Source: Leptotrichia sp. oral taxon 215 str. W9775 (GTDB lineage: Bacteria > Fusobacteriota > Fusobacteriia > Fusobacteriales > Leptotrichiaceae). From it: a DNA stretch of 25,028 nt. Position numbers and translations under genes: made by a program. The notes beneath the pieces were generated by a model. It saw nothing but the letters and a program-made list of their open reading frames with translations, was not told the origin of the DNA and searched no databases. Shown piece by piece: positions 8,146-16,009 of the stretch. The stretch lies in contig NZ_KI272827.1 of the NCBI RefSeq assembly GCF_000469505.1, positions 90,028-115,055 of the forward strand, written 5' to 3'. Position 1 is the stretch's first letter; each line of letters starts with the position of its first letter.

Positions 8146-9501
8146 TTATTTCATTTCGCTTAATTTTGCTTCAAGCTTTTTACCTTCTTCTTCATATCCA
8201 GGTTTTCCAAGCAGTGCAAACATATTTTTCTTATACGCTTCAACTCCCGGCTGGTCAAACGGATTTACTCCAAGAAGATATCCGCTTACTCCACATGCTT
8301 TTTCAAAGAAGTAGAAAACGTATCCTAAGTGATAAGGAGTAACTTCAGGTATATTTACACCAAGATTAGGAACTCCTCCATCAATATGTGCCAATATAAC
8401 TCCGTCAGTAGCTTTTTTATTTACATAATCTAAAGTTTTTCCAGCTATGAAGTTAAGTCCGTCAAGGTTTTCCGCATCTTTTTCAATTACATATTCAGAT
8501 TCAGGTTTTTCCACTGAAACTACTGTTTCAAAGAACATTCTCTGTCCTTCCTGAATGTACTGGCCAAGAGAATGCAGGTCAGCTGAAAAATCTACAGAAG
8601 ATGGGTAAAGTCCTTTTCCATCCTTTCCTTCAGATTCTCCAAACAGCTGTTTCCACCATTCAGCAAAATAGTGAAGTCTTGGCTCATAATTTACCATTAT
8701 TTCTATATTTTTTCCTTTTCTAAGAAGAATGTTTCTTACTGCCGCATATTGTAAAGTCTGGTTATCTTCAAGTATTTTTCCACTGTAGTCTTTTACAGCA
8801 TCTGCAGCACCCTTCATTAAATCATCGATATCTATTCCTGCAGCTGCAATTGGCAATAATCCAACTGCTGTCAGCACTGAAAATCTTCCTCCAACATTGT
8901 CAGGTACAACAAATGTTTCATATCCTTCTGCATCAGCCAATGTTTTCAATGCTCCTCTAGCCTTATCTGTTGTAGCGTATATTCTTTTTCCTGCTTCTTC
9001 CTTGCCATATTTATCTTCAAGCATTTTCTTGAACACTCTGAATGCTATTGCAGGTTCAGTTGTAGTTCCGGATTTTGAAATTACATTTACTGAAAAATCC
9101 CTGTCTCCTACTAAATCTATCAGATGATTCAAGTAAACTCCACTCATATTTGTTCCTGCAAAATAAATTTCAGGCCCTTTTCTTTTTTCCTTAGGCAGAT
9201 TGTTGTAAAAACTGTGTGATAAAAATTCAATTGCCGCTTTTGCCCCAAGATATGATCCCCCTATTCCTATTACAATAAGAACTTCCGAATCAGATTTTAT
9301 TTTTTCTGCAGCCTTTTTTATTCTTGCAAATTCTTCCTTATCATAATCTTCCGGTAATGTCAGCCATCCAAGGAAATCATTTCCTGCCCCACTTTTAGAT
9401 GTCAGAACTTCATTTGCCAGTTCAACATATGGTTTTATCTGTTTTATTTCTTCATCGCTAATAAAATTTTTTGCAAATTGATAGCTAAAATTTAATTTCA
9501 T
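8146..9501 (-). CDS. pgi: Glucose-6-phosphate isomerase
   Basis: This enzyme interconverts glucose 6-phosphate and fructose 6-phosphate in cytoplasmic glycolysis and gluconeogenesis. The 451-residue length fits the shorter bacterial PGI type. Recognisable segments are GIGGSYLGAKAA (79-90), the phosphate-binding region VISKSGTTTEP (140-150), GGRFSVLTAVGLLP (204-217), the catalytic glutamate region GESEGKDGKG (288-297), H310 in SADLHSLGQ and the C-terminal lysines in VEAYKKN. AAAGGATG precedes the ATG. It stands alone between the terminator of the DUF2829 gene and repeat copy B, which points to a single-gene transcript. Confidence 0.97.
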   Translation of the reverse strand: MKLNFSYQFAKNFISDEEIKQIKPYVELANEVLTSKSGAGNDFLGWLTLPEDYDKEEFARIKKAAEKIKSDSEVLIVIGIGGSYLGAKAAIEFLSHSFYNNLPKEKRKGPEIYFAGTNMSGVYLNHLIDLVGDRDFSVNVISKSGTTTEPAIAFRVFKKMLEDKYGKEEAGKRIYATTDKARGALKTLADAEGYETFVVPDNVGGRFSVLTAVGLLPIAAAGIDIDDLMKGAADAVKDYSGKILEDNQTLQYAAVRNILLRKGKNIEIMVNYEPRLHYFAEWWKQLFGESEGKDGKGLYPSSVDFSADLHSLGQYIQEGQRMFFETVVSVEKPESEYVIEKDAENLDGLNFIAGKTLDYVNKKATDGVILAHIDGGVPNLGVNIPEVTPYHLGYVFYFFEKACGVSGYLLGVNPFDQPGVEAYKKNMFALLGKPGYEEEGKKLEAKLSEMK

Positions 9502-9679
9502 CTTTTCTACATCCTTTCCATATTTTACATATAATCTATATTTTTTGTTCTAATTTCCATAAAATTTTAGAAAATATTATAAACAAAAATTTTATATCAT
9601 ACATATTTTATAAATTTAATTATCTTTTTATAAAGTATAACAAAAAAGTGCAGTTTTTTCAAGACAGGGGCTAAATAAA

Positions 9680-9731
9680 AAGTCACATACCGGAATTATT
9701 CTGTATATGTACATAATCCCGATAGTGACTT
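9680..9731 (-). terminator. Intrinsic terminator of the DUF2829 gene
   Basis: AAGTCAC at both arm ends, plus CGG(G/A)ATTAT nearer the loop, gives a stem of about 20 bp with a few mismatches around a loop of about 12 nt. On the minus strand it is followed by TTTTTATTT. It lies 12 nt past the stop codon of the small gene at 9744-9959. Confidence 0.8.
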
Positions 9732-9743
9732 CATAATTTTTTT

Positions 9744-9959
9744 CTAAACTATTTCCCATTCTTTGGCAAATAATTCAACATAATTTGGAATCCAAGGTAC
9801 TCTGCCGAATCTGCTTTCTACATATAAGTAAGGGTGTGTGTTACATAAAGTTCCATCAAGGTTTTGAACCTTTACTCTGACATCGTTATTCCATTTAGGC
9901 AATCTCATTGCTTTTGCACCATCTTCTCTTATTATTGTAAATGCTTCTGAAAAGGTCAT
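9744..9959 (-). CDS. DUF2829 / Tad2-like (Thoeris anti-defence 2 fold) small protein
   Basis: This 71-residue protein resembles the DUF2829 family. It has an N-terminal segment TFSEAFTIIREDGAKAMRLP, a conserved tryptophan (WNNDV), a middle beta-strand with PYLYVE, and the hallmark ending VPWIPNYVELFAKEWEIV. Some family members encoded by phages (Tad2) bind and sequester the cyclic ADP-ribose-type signal of the Thoeris defence system; others have no known role. At 71 residues it is shorter than many Tad2 proteins. It is monocistronic, with GAAGGAG before the ATG, a promoter at 10076-10103 and a strong terminator. No phage genes surround it. Anti-defence function here is inference only. Confidence 0.75.
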   Translation of the reverse strand: MTFSEAFTIIREDGAKAMRLPKWNNDVRVKVQNLDGTLCNTHPYLYVESRFGRVPWIPNYVELFAKEWEIV

Positions 9960-10075
9960 AATACCAGCTCCTTCAAATAAATTATTTATATATTTTCATA
10001 TAAAAATCAGAGTTTCCCCAAAATTACCTGCTATATCTGGTTATATTTCTAATTCATTTAATTCTTTACACTATA

Positions 10076-10103
10076 ATTATAATACAAAAACAATAAAAAG
10101 CAA
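10076..10103 (-). promoter_or_regulatory. Promoter of the DUF2829 gene
   Basis: On the minus strand TTGCTT (10103-10098) precedes TATAAT (10081-10076) by 16 nt. The leader to the ATG is about 110 nt. I recognise no riboswitch in it. A weak hairpin ending TTGCTTTTT overlaps the -35 and may help to end prs transcription. Confidence 0.6.
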
Positions 10104-10144
10104 GATGCCTTTCCTATTTATTTTACATTTTTAAATATTAATTT

Positions 10145-11128
10145 TTAGCATTGTTCTGCCGGCATTTCAAAAAGATAGCTGATTGGCTCATCCTTTGCTA
10201 TTCTTTTTATTGTTTCAGCAAATATTTCACTTGCTGAAAGGACTCTAAGCTTGTCAAATCTCTGTTCTTCTGACAGATAAATACTGTCTGTTACAACAAC
10301 TTTTGTAAATACTGATTCCTTCAGTCTTTCTATTGCAGGACCTGAAAATACAGCATGTGTCGCACATGCATATACTTTTACTGCACCTCTTTCTATAAGG
10401 GCTTTTGCAGCATTGCATATAGTTCCTGCAGTATCTATCATATCATCTACAAGAATTACTTTCTTTCCGTCCACATCTCCAATTATATTCATTACTTCAC
10501 ACTCATTTGCCTTCTGTCTTCTTTTATCTATTATTGCTAAAGGTGTATGAAGCCATTTTGCCAGTCCTCTTGCTCTTTTAACTCCTCCCACATCTGGTGA
10601 CACTACAACTGTGTCTTCCGGGCCGAATCCCTGTTTTATAAAATGTTTTGCCAGAATTGGTAATGCTTCCATATGATCTACAGGAATATCAAAAAATCCC
10701 TGCGCCTGTCTTGCATGTAAATCCATAGTCACTACTCTTGTAGCCCCTGCTTCTGCCAGTAGATTTGCAACTAATTTGGCTGTTATCGGCTCTCTAGGAC
10801 TTGCAGTTCTATCCTGTCTTGCATAGCCATAGTAAGGAATTATAGCTATTATCTCCTCTGCTGAAGCTCTTCTCAACGCATCAATGAAAACCAGAAGTTC
10901 CATAAGACTTTCATTTACCGGATTTGAAGTTGACTGAATAACAAATACTTTACAGCCTCTTACACTTTCTTCAGGTTTTATAAAAACTTCACCATCTGCA
11001 AACCTGTTCATTTTTACTAAATTTAAACTCATTCCCAGGTCTTCTGAAACTTTTTTTGCTAAATCTTCACTTGAAGGTCCTGCAAAAATTTTAATTTTCT
11101 TCTTATCTTCCTCACTTAAAACTAGCAT
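10145..11128 (-). CDS. prs: Ribose-phosphate pyrophosphokinase (PRPP synthetase)
   Basis: The enzyme makes PRPP from ribose 5-phosphate and ATP for nucleotide, histidine and tryptophan synthesis. It is a class I enzyme of 327 residues. The divalent-cation/PRPP signature runs from DLHARQAQGFFDIPVDH (136-152). VVVSPDVGGVKRARGLA lies at 174-190, and the PRPP-binding loop VDDMIDTAGT at 227-236. The N-terminal FADGEV and RQDR (104-107) segments that contribute to the ATP site are also present. GAAAGGAAAG precedes the ATG. It lies 73 nt downstream of a glycosyltransferase gene but has an extended -10 promoter in that gap, so it can be expressed independently. Confidence 0.98.
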   Translation of the reverse strand: MLVLSEEDKKKIKIFAGPSSEDLAKKVSEDLGMSLNLVKMNRFADGEVFIKPEESVRGCKVFVIQSTSNPVNESLMELLVFIDALRRASAEEIIAIIPYYGYARQDRTASPREPITAKLVANLLAEAGATRVVTMDLHARQAQGFFDIPVDHMEALPILAKHFIKQGFGPEDTVVVSPDVGGVKRARGLAKWLHTPLAIIDKRRQKANECEVMNIIGDVDGKKVILVDDMIDTAGTICNAAKALIERGAVKVYACATHAVFSGPAIERLKESVFTKVVVTDSIYLSEEQRFDKLRVLSASEIFAETIKRIAKDEPISYLFEMPAEQC

Positions 11129-11183
11129 CTGATACTTTCCTTTCTCACGAATTGATTATCCTTTTTAAATTTATGACATATCT

Positions 11184-11192
11184 ATTATACCA
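11184..11192 (-). promoter_or_regulatory. Extended -10 promoter of prs
   Basis: The minus strand reads TGGTATAAT, an extended -10 element, about 55 nt before the prs ATG. No good -35 is seen, which is usual for extended -10 promoters. Confidence 0.6.
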
Positions 11193-11201
11193 TAATTTTT
11201 T

Positions 11202-12038
11202 TTACTTTAGAAAATTTTTTCTTTTTTTGTGTCTTTCCTTGTCAAAAAACCATCCCCATTTATTAAAATATTTTATTGCTGATTGTGAATGGATTATCAT
11301 CATTTTACGGGATTTATACGATGCTTTCCCATGTTCATGTATAATTTCAGCTTCAGGATAATATATAACCTTGAATTTTTCTCCTATTCTTCTGCATAAG
11401 TCGTAATCTTCCATATACATGAAATATCTCCCGTCAAATTTCCCCACTTCTTCAAAAACTTTAAAAGGTACAAAAATAAAACATCCTGAAACAATAGGAA
11501 CTTCCATAATATGATTATAGTCGTATTTCCTCATTTCATATTCATAATCCATTTTTGCAATCAGTTTCTTAAATGGAAGAAATCTCCTGAAGATTAGATT
11601 AAAAGGAGTAGGCAGTAATCTGCACGAGTAGTTTACTTTACCATCCGGATCCTTTATTTTCGGCCCTATCTGCCCAATTTCAGGGTGCTGTTCCATATAG
11701 TCATATATTTTTTCAACTGTACCTTCTTCAAAAACTATATCAGGGTTTATTATAAGATGATATTTTGTTATATTTTCTCCTTTATCTTTCTTCTCCTTCA
11801 GAAGTTTTTCTATTACAATATTATGTCCCGCTCCAAAACCGTTATTGGAATTATTAAATATATACTCTATCCTGTCATCACTGAACTTCTTTATAAATTC
11901 TTCCAATCCGTTCTTTTCTGAATTGTCTGAAATAAATAATTTAAAGTTCAGTTTTAATTTCTGAAAACAGTTGATTATTTTTCCAAGGACTTCTTCATCA
12001 GTGTTATAAGTTACCATACACGCCGTTAAATCATACAT
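11202..12038 (-). CDS. Family 2 glycosyltransferase, WbbL-like (putative rhamnosyltransferase)
   Basis: This 278-residue GT-A fold enzyme probably transfers a sugar from a nucleotide donor to a cell-surface glycan on the cytoplasmic side. Seen directly are the N-terminal donor strand CMVTYNT, FNNSNNGFGAGHN (61-73), the DXD-like NPD (98-100), the acceptor-side VSGCFIF (183-189) and the catalytic-base region MYMEDYDLCRRI (207-218). This layout is typical of WbbL/RfbF-type rhamnosyltransferases, and the adjacent rfbB and rfbC genes make dTDP-rhamnose a plausible donor. No membrane segment is evident. The ribosome site AAAGG is weaker than its neighbours'. Repeat copy C separates it from rfbC. 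The acceptor is unknown. Confidence 0.85.
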   Translation of the reverse strand: MYDLTACMVTYNTDEEVLGKIINCFQKLKLNFKLFISDNSEKNGLEEFIKKFSDDRIEYIFNNSNNGFGAGHNIVIEKLLKEKKDKGENITKYHLIINPDIVFEEGTVEKIYDYMEQHPEIGQIGPKIKDPDGKVNYSCRLLPTPFNLIFRRFLPFKKLIAKMDYEYEMRKYDYNHIMEVPIVSGCFIFVPFKVFEEVGKFDGRYFMYMEDYDLCRRIGEKFKVIYYPEAEIIHEHGKASYKSRKMMIIHSQSAIKYFNKWGWFFDKERHKKRKNFLK

Positions 12039-12071
12039 AATTTTTAGCCTTTCTTCCTATTTTTACTAAAA

Positions 12072-12168
12072 CGAGGCTATCTCAAAATTTAAAAAATAAT
12101 ATAAAACTATATTTACGAATTATTTATAAATATGATTTTAATATTATCTAAATTTTGAGGCAGCCTCC
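12072..12168 (-). repeat. Dispersed palindromic terminator-like repeat, copy C
   Basis: The arms GAGGCTATCTCAAAATTTA and TAAATTTTGAGGCAGCCTC pair at 17 of 19 positions around an AT-rich interior containing AAAACTATATTTA. The copy lies 10 nt past the rfbC stop. On the minus strand it is followed by GTTTTAG. This is the best-preserved copy. Confidence 0.75.
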
Positions 12169-12178
12169 TATTTTTTAT

Positions 12179-12751
12179 CTATTCAAAATAATTCTTATCA
12201 GGATTAAATTCCTGCTGTTTCTGATCTTTATCAGAAATTGTAAGTTCTTCCGGATTTATTCCAAATTCCTCAAATTTCCAGTCTATATTTAATGTTTTAT
12301 CACTCCATAAAATACCGCTGTCATATTCAGGAGAATATAAATCTGTACATCTGTATACAAATTCTGTTTCATCGTCTAATGTCAGGAATCCATGTGCAAA
12401 CCCTTCAGGAACATAAAACATAAGTTTATTTTCTTCAGACAGCTCTATTCCATACCATTGACCAAAAGTTTCACTTCCTTTTCTCAAATCCACTGCAACA
12501 TCATAAACACGTCCTTTTATAACTCTTACCAGTTTTCCCTGAGTGTGCTTTGTCTGAAAATGAAGTCCCCTTAATACACCTTTTTTAGATTTAGAGTGAT
12601 TATCCTGAACAAAATTCATTGTAAGTCCTAATTCTTCAAAAGATGCCTGATTATATGTTTCCATAAAAAAACCTCTTGAATCTCCAAAAACTTTTGTTTC
12701 AATTATTACAAGATCTTTAATTGGTGTCTTTTTCACAGTAAAATTGTTCAT
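12179..12751 (-). CDS. rfbC: dTDP-4-dehydrorhamnose 3,5-epimerase
   Basis: RfbC/RmlC epimerises dTDP-4-keto-6-deoxyglucose at C3 and C5 on the route to dTDP-L-rhamnose. The cupin protein of 190 residues has the catalytic histidine H64 in RGLHFQ, DVAVDLR (84-90), FYVPEGFAHGF (112-122) and the conserved tyrosine Y133. The open frame extends upstream to 12811, but the start at 12751 is preferred: GGAGGT sits seven bases before this ATG, and this start gives the normal family N-terminus. The ribosome site lies in the last codons of rfbB, with only 1 nt between the genes, so translation is coupled. Confidence 0.95.
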   Translation of the reverse strand: MNNFTVKKTPIKDLVIIETKVFGDSRGFFMETYNQASFEELGLTMNFVQDNHSKSKKGVLRGLHFQTKHTQGKLVRVIKGRVYDVAVDLRKGSETFGQWYGIELSEENKLMFYVPEGFAHGFLTLDDETEFVYRCTDLYSPEYDSGILWSDKTLNIDWKFEEFGINPEELTISDKDQKQQEFNPDKNYFE

Positions 12752-12752
12752 T

Positions 12753-13961
12753 CTATTTACCTCCATACATTTCATCATAATATTTCTGATAATCTCCCGA
12801 AACCACTTCATTTACCCATTCCTGATTTTCAAGATACCATTTTACAGTTTTTCTTATTCCTGTTTCAAAATCAGTTTCAGGATACCATCCCAGTTCCCTT
12901 GCAATTTTTGAAGGATCAATTGCATATCTCATGTCGTGTCCCAATCTGTCCTGGACATAAATTATCAGGTCATAATTTATATTTGATAAATCTGTCTTCA
13001 GCACTTTTTTATACTCATCATTTGCAGTAATTTCATCCTTTAAGATATCAATTACTAATTTTACAATATTTATATTCTGCTCTTCATTAAATCCACCAAT
13101 GTTGTAAACTTCTCCTAATTTTCCATTTCTGACTACTAAATCAATTCCTTTACAGTGATCTTCCACATATAGCCAGTCCCTTACATTGTTACCTTTACCA
13201 TAAACAGGTAGTTTTTTACCTTCAAGAACATTTTTTATCATTAGAGGAATTAATTTTTCCGGAAAATGATATGGACCGTAGTTATTGGAACATCTTGTAA
13301 TATTTATTGGCATTTTATAAGTTTCTCCATATGCAACTACAATATGATCAGCCCCTGTTTTTGATGCAGAATAAGGACTTCTTGGATCAAGCGGTGTTTT
13401 TTCTGTAAAAAAATTGTCTCCATAAGTTTTTAAATTAGTTCTGTTTTTTACAACTTTTTTCACTTCCTCATCTTCAATTACCAAATCAATCGCTGTTTCA
13501 TAATCTTTGGATAAACTTCCGTAAACTTCATCTGTAGATACTTGTAAATACTTCACACCCTCCCTGTAAACAGGATATCCATTTTCATCTTTAGAAACTG
13601 TCCAGGCCTTTTTAGCATTTTCAAGTAAATTCTGAGTTCCTAGAATATTTGTTTCAAGAAATATCTGAGGATTTTCAATAGATCTGTCTACATGTGACTC
13701 TGCGGCAAAATTCACTACATAATCAACATCATTTTCAGAAAATATTCTTTCTATTTCTTTTCTGTCCCTAATGTCAACCTTCTCAAATTTAACTCCGGGA
13801 TTTTTTAATTCTTCCCTTATAGTTCCCAAATTTCCTGCATAGGTTAAAGCATCCACAACTATTACTTTAATATCTTCCTTATCTGCATATTTTTTCAAGA
13901 TATACTTCAAATAATTTGCACCTATAAATCCGGCTGCCCCTGTTACTAAATATGTTTTCAT
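12753..13961 (-). CDS. rfbB: dTDP-glucose 4,6-dehydratase
   Basis: RfbB/RmlB converts dTDP-glucose to dTDP-4-keto-6-deoxyglucose. The extended short-chain dehydrogenase shows GAAGFIG (8-14) for NAD binding, NFAAESHVDRS (84-94), the catalytic STDEVYG (142-148) and YSASK (197-201). At 402 residues it is about 50 longer than the usual 340-360. An added segment lies at about 153-184, between the STDEVYG block and FFTEKTPLDP, and a second at about 307-335. I start at the ATG at 13961 because GGGAGG lies seven bases upstream; a TTG five codons earlier would include that ribosome site. It is 45 nt downstream of the GH16 gene. rfbA and rfbD are not in the window. Confidence 0.95.
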   Translation of the reverse strand: MKTYLVTGAAGFIGANYLKYILKKYADKEDIKVIVVDALTYAGNLGTIREELKNPGVKFEKVDIRDRKEIERIFSENDVDYVVNFAAESHVDRSIENPQIFLETNILGTQNLLENAKKAWTVSKDENGYPVYREGVKYLQVSTDEVYGSLSKDYETAIDLVIEDEEVKKVVKNRTNLKTYGDNFFTEKTPLDPRSPYSASKTGADHIVVAYGETYKMPINITRCSNNYGPYHFPEKLIPLMIKNVLEGKKLPVYGKGNNVRDWLYVEDHCKGIDLVVRNGKLGEVYNIGGFNEEQNINIVKLVIDILKDEITANDEYKKVLKTDLSNINYDLIIYVQDRLGHDMRYAIDPSKIARELGWYPETDFETGIRKTVKWYLENQEWVNEVVSGDYQKYYDEMYGGK

Positions 13962-14006
13962 TTGAAGTCCTCCCAAAATTCTTATTTATATTTCATTTAT
14001 AATTTT

Positions 14007-15014
14007 TTATTTCTTTTTATAAACCCTTACATAATCAACTTTCATTTCTGTAGGAAATTTAACATCTCCATCTTCACCTGTTTTATTTTGTAATGCAACA
14101 TTAATCATTAGAAAATGCGGTAACTTAAATGTATTTTCACTTGATTTTGCCACTTTTTTCATGGATAATCTTTTATACACCCTTCCATTAAACAGCCATT
14201 TTATTTCTTTCTCATCCCATTCTACTGCATATGTGTTAAATCTTGTTAAATCTTCATTTTTCTTAATTTTCAGATCATTACCTATAAATGATGCATAAGT
14301 GTTATCAGCTTTTAATGCATGAGCTGTTCCTGTAACTTTCTGTAAGTTCTCTCCATATATTTCAAATATATCTATTTCTTCCTTTGCCGGAGTAGGACTT
14401 GATGCCTGTAAGTATCCCTCCGGCCATGTCCAGAATGCAGGCCATGTACCCACTCCTTCAGGCATTGCTGCTCTCATTTCTATCTTTCCTTCATGAACTG
14501 CAAATTTATCCTTTGTATGTACTGCACCTGAACTGTATAAAATTTTTCTATCTTTTCCATCTATTTTTACTGTCTTATTATCTTCCTTTTTTACTGTTAT
14601 TACAAGATAACCATTTTCCAATTTTACATTATCCCTTAAATAATACTGCTTTACCTTAAATCCATACTGGTCTACTAAATCGCCATTTTCATCCAGGTAA
14701 TTTCCTGAATTCCATGGATTCCCATTTTCCCAGTAACTCCATTTTGAAGTATCCAGTTTATTTTCATCAAACTCGTCCCTCCAGACAAGTTCCCATTCCA
14801 CCTTCTTTTTCTTGAAAGGATTTGATAATTTTGATTTTTTCTTTTCCACTTTTTCTTCCTTTGCTTCTTCGGCTTTATCGGCACTTGTTTCACTTTCTAT
14901 CTTTTCTGCATTCTGTTTTACTTTTGTTATTGCTTCTCCTGTTTCTCCAGCTGCTAATGAAATTCTGCTAAATCCTATTATTCCCAGGCACAAAACTAAA
15001 AATATTTTTTTCAT
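14007..15014 (-). CDS. Exported GH16 family endo-beta-glucanase (laminarinase/lichenase-like)
   Basis: This 335-residue secreted glycosidase probably cleaves beta-1,3 or mixed beta-1,3/1,4-glucans. The GH16 active-site motif ExDxxE is present as E213, D215 and E218 in EEIDIFEIYG. WELVWRDEFDENKLDTSKW (74-92) and GTWPAFWTWPEG (189-200) are typical flanking elements. The N-terminus MKKIFLVLCLGIIGF followed by SLAAGE is a signal peptide, probably cut after about residue 22. A charged Lys/Glu-rich linker spans about 28-71. The start at 15014 is chosen because AAGGAGA lies six bases upstream and it begins the signal peptide; an earlier in-frame ATG at 15044 adds ten basic residues and lacks a good site. 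It precedes rfbB. Substrate is not proven, and a role in remodelling a self-made surface glycan is possible. Confidence 0.88.
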   Translation of the reverse strand: MKKIFLVLCLGIIGFSRISLAAGETGEAITKVKQNAEKIESETSADKAEEAKEEKVEKKKSKLSNPFKKKKVEWELVWRDEFDENKLDTSKWSYWENGNPWNSGNYLDENGDLVDQYGFKVKQYYLRDNVKLENGYLVITVKKEDNKTVKIDGKDRKILYSSGAVHTKDKFAVHEGKIEMRAAMPEGVGTWPAFWTWPEGYLQASSPTPAKEEIDIFEIYGENLQKVTGTAHALKADNTYASFIGNDLKIKKNEDLTRFNTYAVEWDEKEIKWLFNGRVYKRLSMKKVAKSSENTFKLPHFLMINVALQNKTGEDGDVKFPTEMKVDYVRVYKKK

Positions 15015-15064
15015 TTTGTTTCTCCTTGTTCTTTTATTTTCCAATATTTTTTAAATCTTAACCC

Positions 15065-15094
15065 ATTATATCAAAAAAGACTGAAATAAGTCCA
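15065..15094 (-). promoter_or_regulatory. Candidate promoter of GH16-rfbB-rfbC
   Basis: The minus strand has TATAAT (15070-15065) with TGGACT 18 nt upstream. The -35 and spacer overlap the terminator hairpin of the preceding gene, so termination and initiation are compacted into about 35 bp. The -10 is strong; the -35 is only fair. Confidence 0.45.
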
Positions 15095-15100
15095 GTCTTT
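15076..15100 (-). terminator. Intrinsic terminator of the exported-protein gene
   Basis: On the minus strand AAAGACTG and CAGTCTTT form a perfect 8-bp stem with a 9-nt loop, followed by more T residues (TTTTTTGA). It lies about 48 nt past the stop at 15148. Confidence 0.8.
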
Positions 15101-15147
15101 CATATTATTTTACATAAAAAGCTTTCCTGATAATATTTATATAAAAA

Positions 15148-15819
15148 TTATTTTGATTTTTTATACATTTCCCTGAAATTTCTTACCTTTTCCTCCAGTT
15201 CAGCCACTCCCCATCTTCCATTATCCTTTTCAAGATAAATTGTTCCTTTCATGGAAGTATAACCTTCTATATTTTTAAAGGATTTTGTCATATTATCAAA
15301 CATTTTTTCTATTATTATATCCTCAAATTCTTCTTTAGGTAATTTTGACATTTCTGCAAGTTTTTTTTCATTGAAAATATCATCTTCAGACATTAGCTGC
15401 ATATAATTATCAAAACTTTTCGTTATATCAGGAATTGATATTTCTGCTGTCACTTCTACAATATCGTTTGCCGCATATCTTATTTTTATAATTTTTGTTT
15501 TGTATTTATTTAATAATTCATTAAACAAACCTATAGTATATTCCTCCGTTTTCTTCATTACTTTCCTGGAAGTCTTGCTGTCCATTGCAGGTAAATTTAA
15601 CTGGCTTTCCATCATTCCGGAAGCCATTGCTTTCACTCCTTCAAATGTTGCCGCTGTAATAAGTCGATAATCCCTTTTGAAGGCTACTTCTATTTCCTTA
15701 TTATTCTTATTTATCTCCTGCTGTGACAGTGTAACCCCTTTTTTAAGGACTACTTTGTAATCTTCTGAAAATAGCTGTAAAGATAATACCATTAAAACTA
15801 TTAAAAGTAATTTTTTCAT
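15148..15819 (-). CDS. Exported protein of unknown function
   Basis: This 223-residue protein begins MKKLLLIVLMVLSLQLF followed by SED, a clear signal peptide for export, probably to the periplasm; there is no lipobox cysteine. The mature part is charged and mostly helical in appearance. Towards the middle and end, segments such as IIKIRYAANDIVEVTAEISIPD and MKGTIYLEKDNGRWGVAEL resemble the cone-like beta sheets of DUF4878/DUF5105-type extracytoplasmic proteins, but I cannot assign a family with confidence. GGAGGAGG before the ATG is a strong ribosome site. It lies between repeat copy D and its own terminator, so it is probably monocistronic. No function is proposed. Confidence 0.8.
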   Translation of the reverse strand: MKKLLLIVLMVLSLQLFSEDYKVVLKKGVTLSQQEINKNNKEIEVAFKRDYRLITAATFEGVKAMASGMMESQLNLPAMDSKTSRKVMKKTEEYTIGLFNELLNKYKTKIIKIRYAANDIVEVTAEISIPDITKSFDNYMQLMSEDDIFNEKKLAEMSKLPKEEFEDIIIEKMFDNMTKSFKNIEGYTSMKGTIYLEKDNGRWGVAELEEKVRNFREMYKKSK

Positions 15820-15901
15820 AAATCTCCTCCTCCATTTTTTATATTTGTACTATATTTTAACATATTTTTTCTAATTTTAAATATATATTTCAGAAAAAAA
15901 A

Positions 15902-15992
15902 GAACTGCCTCAAAAAAATTGAAAAATAGTGTAAAAACTATATTTATAAATTATTTATAGTTTTCATATTTCCTAAATTTTGAAACAGTCCT
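15902..15992 (-). repeat. Dispersed palindromic terminator-like repeat, copy D
   Basis: The arms GAACTGCCTCAAAAAAATT and AAATTTTGAAACAGTCC flank an interior with AAAACTATATTTATAAATTA, which is collinear with copy C. It lies 17 nt past the stop of the XRE gene. On the minus strand the last arm runs into TTCTTTTTTTTC, a strong U-tract. Confidence 0.7.
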
Positions 15993-16009
15993 TTCATATC
16001 TTATAAATT

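Noticed and set aside
9960..10075. Riboswitch or attenuator in the leader of the DUF2829 gene
   Set aside because: The leader is about 110 nt, but I find no known aptamer core or convincing terminator/antiterminator pair.
14675..14893. A 72-codon minus-strand frame overlapping the GH16 gene
   Set aside because: It is an alternate-frame shadow of the Lys/Glu-rich linker and catalytic-domain start of the GH16 protein.
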